Of a DNA stretch of 5,404 nt, positions 4,920-5,404 are shown one piece after another. The stretch is taken from the NCBI GenBank assembly GCA_902827055.1, contig CADEHD010000156.1:1-5404 (forward strand), given 5' to 3'. Position numbers and translations under genes: made by a program. The notes under the pieces were generated by a model, which was given only the letters and a program-made list of their open reading frames with translations, made no database searches and was not told the DNA's origin. This stretch comes from an uncultured Chloroflexota bacterium (lineage in GTDB: Bacteria > Chloroflexota > Dehalococcoidia > UBA2979). Positions within the stretch are counted from its first letter, which is position 1; each line of letters opens with the position of its first letter.

Positions 4920-5404
4920 TCACTCTCCCCGGCTGCGCGCGACGCCTCGAGGGTCCCGTGCGGCCGCCGCATGTGCGCGGGCCTGCAGCAGCGAGCCGAA
5001 GCCCATCTGCTGACGCCAGAGCAGTACGGCGCCCAGCAACACCACAGGTACGAGGATCAACGCGTGAACCACGAGCGCGTAGGCCGTGGCCGCCGCGGTC
5101 GCGGCACCGAACCACACCGCGATCGCGCTCGCGAAATACTCAAAGGGACCGATCCCACCGGACGTGCTGGGGGCGGCGATCGCGAGGTTCGCCGCGCCGC
5201 AGAGACCGAGGTAGACAAGCGGGTCGAGACCCAGTCCGAATCCCGCGCCGACCAGACCGTACGTGGCCGCCTCGAGTCCCCACGTGACGAGCGTGGCCAC
5301 CAGGCGCCCCGCCACGAGGCGCCTGGCGCGCAGGACCGCGAGTCCCCCGATCGCCCCCACGGCCAGTCCCGCGAGTCGCTCGCCCAGGCTGCCGGGAACC
5401 ACTC
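4920..5404 (-). CDS. Flippase-like polytopic membrane protein (UPF0104 / LPG synthase TM family), C-terminal part
   Basis: The last 160 or so residues of a membrane protein are present; the frame is open at the right edge, so the start lies outside the window. The key signature is APSTSGGIGPFEYF (about 77-90 of the visible part), which corresponds to the conserved P-x-x-P/S-G-G-x-G-x-F-E motif of the lysylphosphatidylglycerol synthase transmembrane / UPF0104 family. Hydrophobic segments lie at about 10-24, 34-58, 62-77, 91-104 and 106-128 of the visible part. A basic, Ala/Arg-rich cytoplasmic tail ends in RDPRGVARSRGE. Family members are usually about 300-350 residues, so roughly half is seen. 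Some carry a synthetase domain for lipid aminoacylation; many stand-alone ones are proposed lipid or lipid-linked-sugar translocases. No synthetase domain follows here. It lies immediately upstream of the FAD oxidoreductase gene (9-base gap) in the same operon. The GTG at 5402 is at the window edge and is not credited as the start. Confidence 0.85.
   Translation of the reverse strand, partial: VVPGSLGERLAGLAVGAIGGLAVLRARRLVAGRLVATLVTWGLEAATYGLVGAGFGLGLDPLVYLGLCGAANLAIAAPSTSGGIGPFEYFASAIAVWFGAATAAATAYALVVHALILVPVVLLGAVLLWRQQMGFGSLLQARAHAAAARDPRGVARSRGE

Noticed and set aside
5400..5402. GTG at the right edge as the start of the flippase-like gene.
   Set aside because: Family members are about twice as long and the visible part aligns with the C-terminal half, so the true start lies beyond the window.

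Overview
The window is high-GC bacterial DNA (about two thirds G+C by eye). It is gene-dense, with six recognisable genes and a possible seventh cut by the left edge. Base composition, GTG starts and gene content fit a GC-rich environmental bacterium. Chloroflexota is my best guess, from general resemblance only, and it is weakly held. No rRNA, tRNA, CRISPR array, insertion sequence or phage gene was seen, and no gene-free stretch exceeds 300 bases.

Left part (1-775). On the minus strand is a 70-residue charged helical protein of unknown function (102-314). It is followed 9 bases later by what may be the first 30 residues of another gene running off the left edge (1-92). Divergent from these, on the plus strand, is a small three-helix membrane protein of unknown function (398-775), whose 3' end faces the 3' end of the next block.

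Centre (835-3302, minus strand). This is a two-gene redox unit: a NuoE-family [2Fe-2S] subunit, then a long NuoF-family flavoprotein overlapping it by 4 bases (GTGA). Together they should form an NAD(P)H:acceptor (diaphorase) module of the kind found in complex I, NAD-dependent formate dehydrogenases (FdsGB) and NAD-linked hydrogenases (HoxEF, HndAC, HydBC). No catalytic subunit and no NuoG is encoded here. The NuoF-like protein is unusual. Its N-terminal thioredoxin-like domain has no cysteine. Its C-terminal ferredoxin domain lacks exactly the four ligands of one [4Fe-4S] cluster and keeps the four of the other. A plausible sigma-70-type promoter (TTGAAC, 17 bases, TACTAT) lies about 100 bases upstream of the nuoE-like start.

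Right part (3516-5404, minus strand). An FAD-dependent oxidoreductase of the amine oxidase / protoporphyrinogen oxidase / UDP-galactopyranose mutase superfamily follows, 9 bases downstream, the 3' half of a polytopic flippase-like protein (UPF0104 / lysylphosphatidylglycerol synthase transmembrane family) that runs off the right edge. They look like the end of an operon for envelope lipid or glycan work, ending in several GC-rich hairpins before the nuoEF-like promoter.

The most noteworthy item is the NuoF-like subunit with selective loss of iron-sulfur clusters in an apparently orphan two-gene diaphorase operon. A secondary, speculative point is a perfectly phased G heptamer at the end of the nuoE-like gene, where a -1 frameshift would fuse the two proteins.
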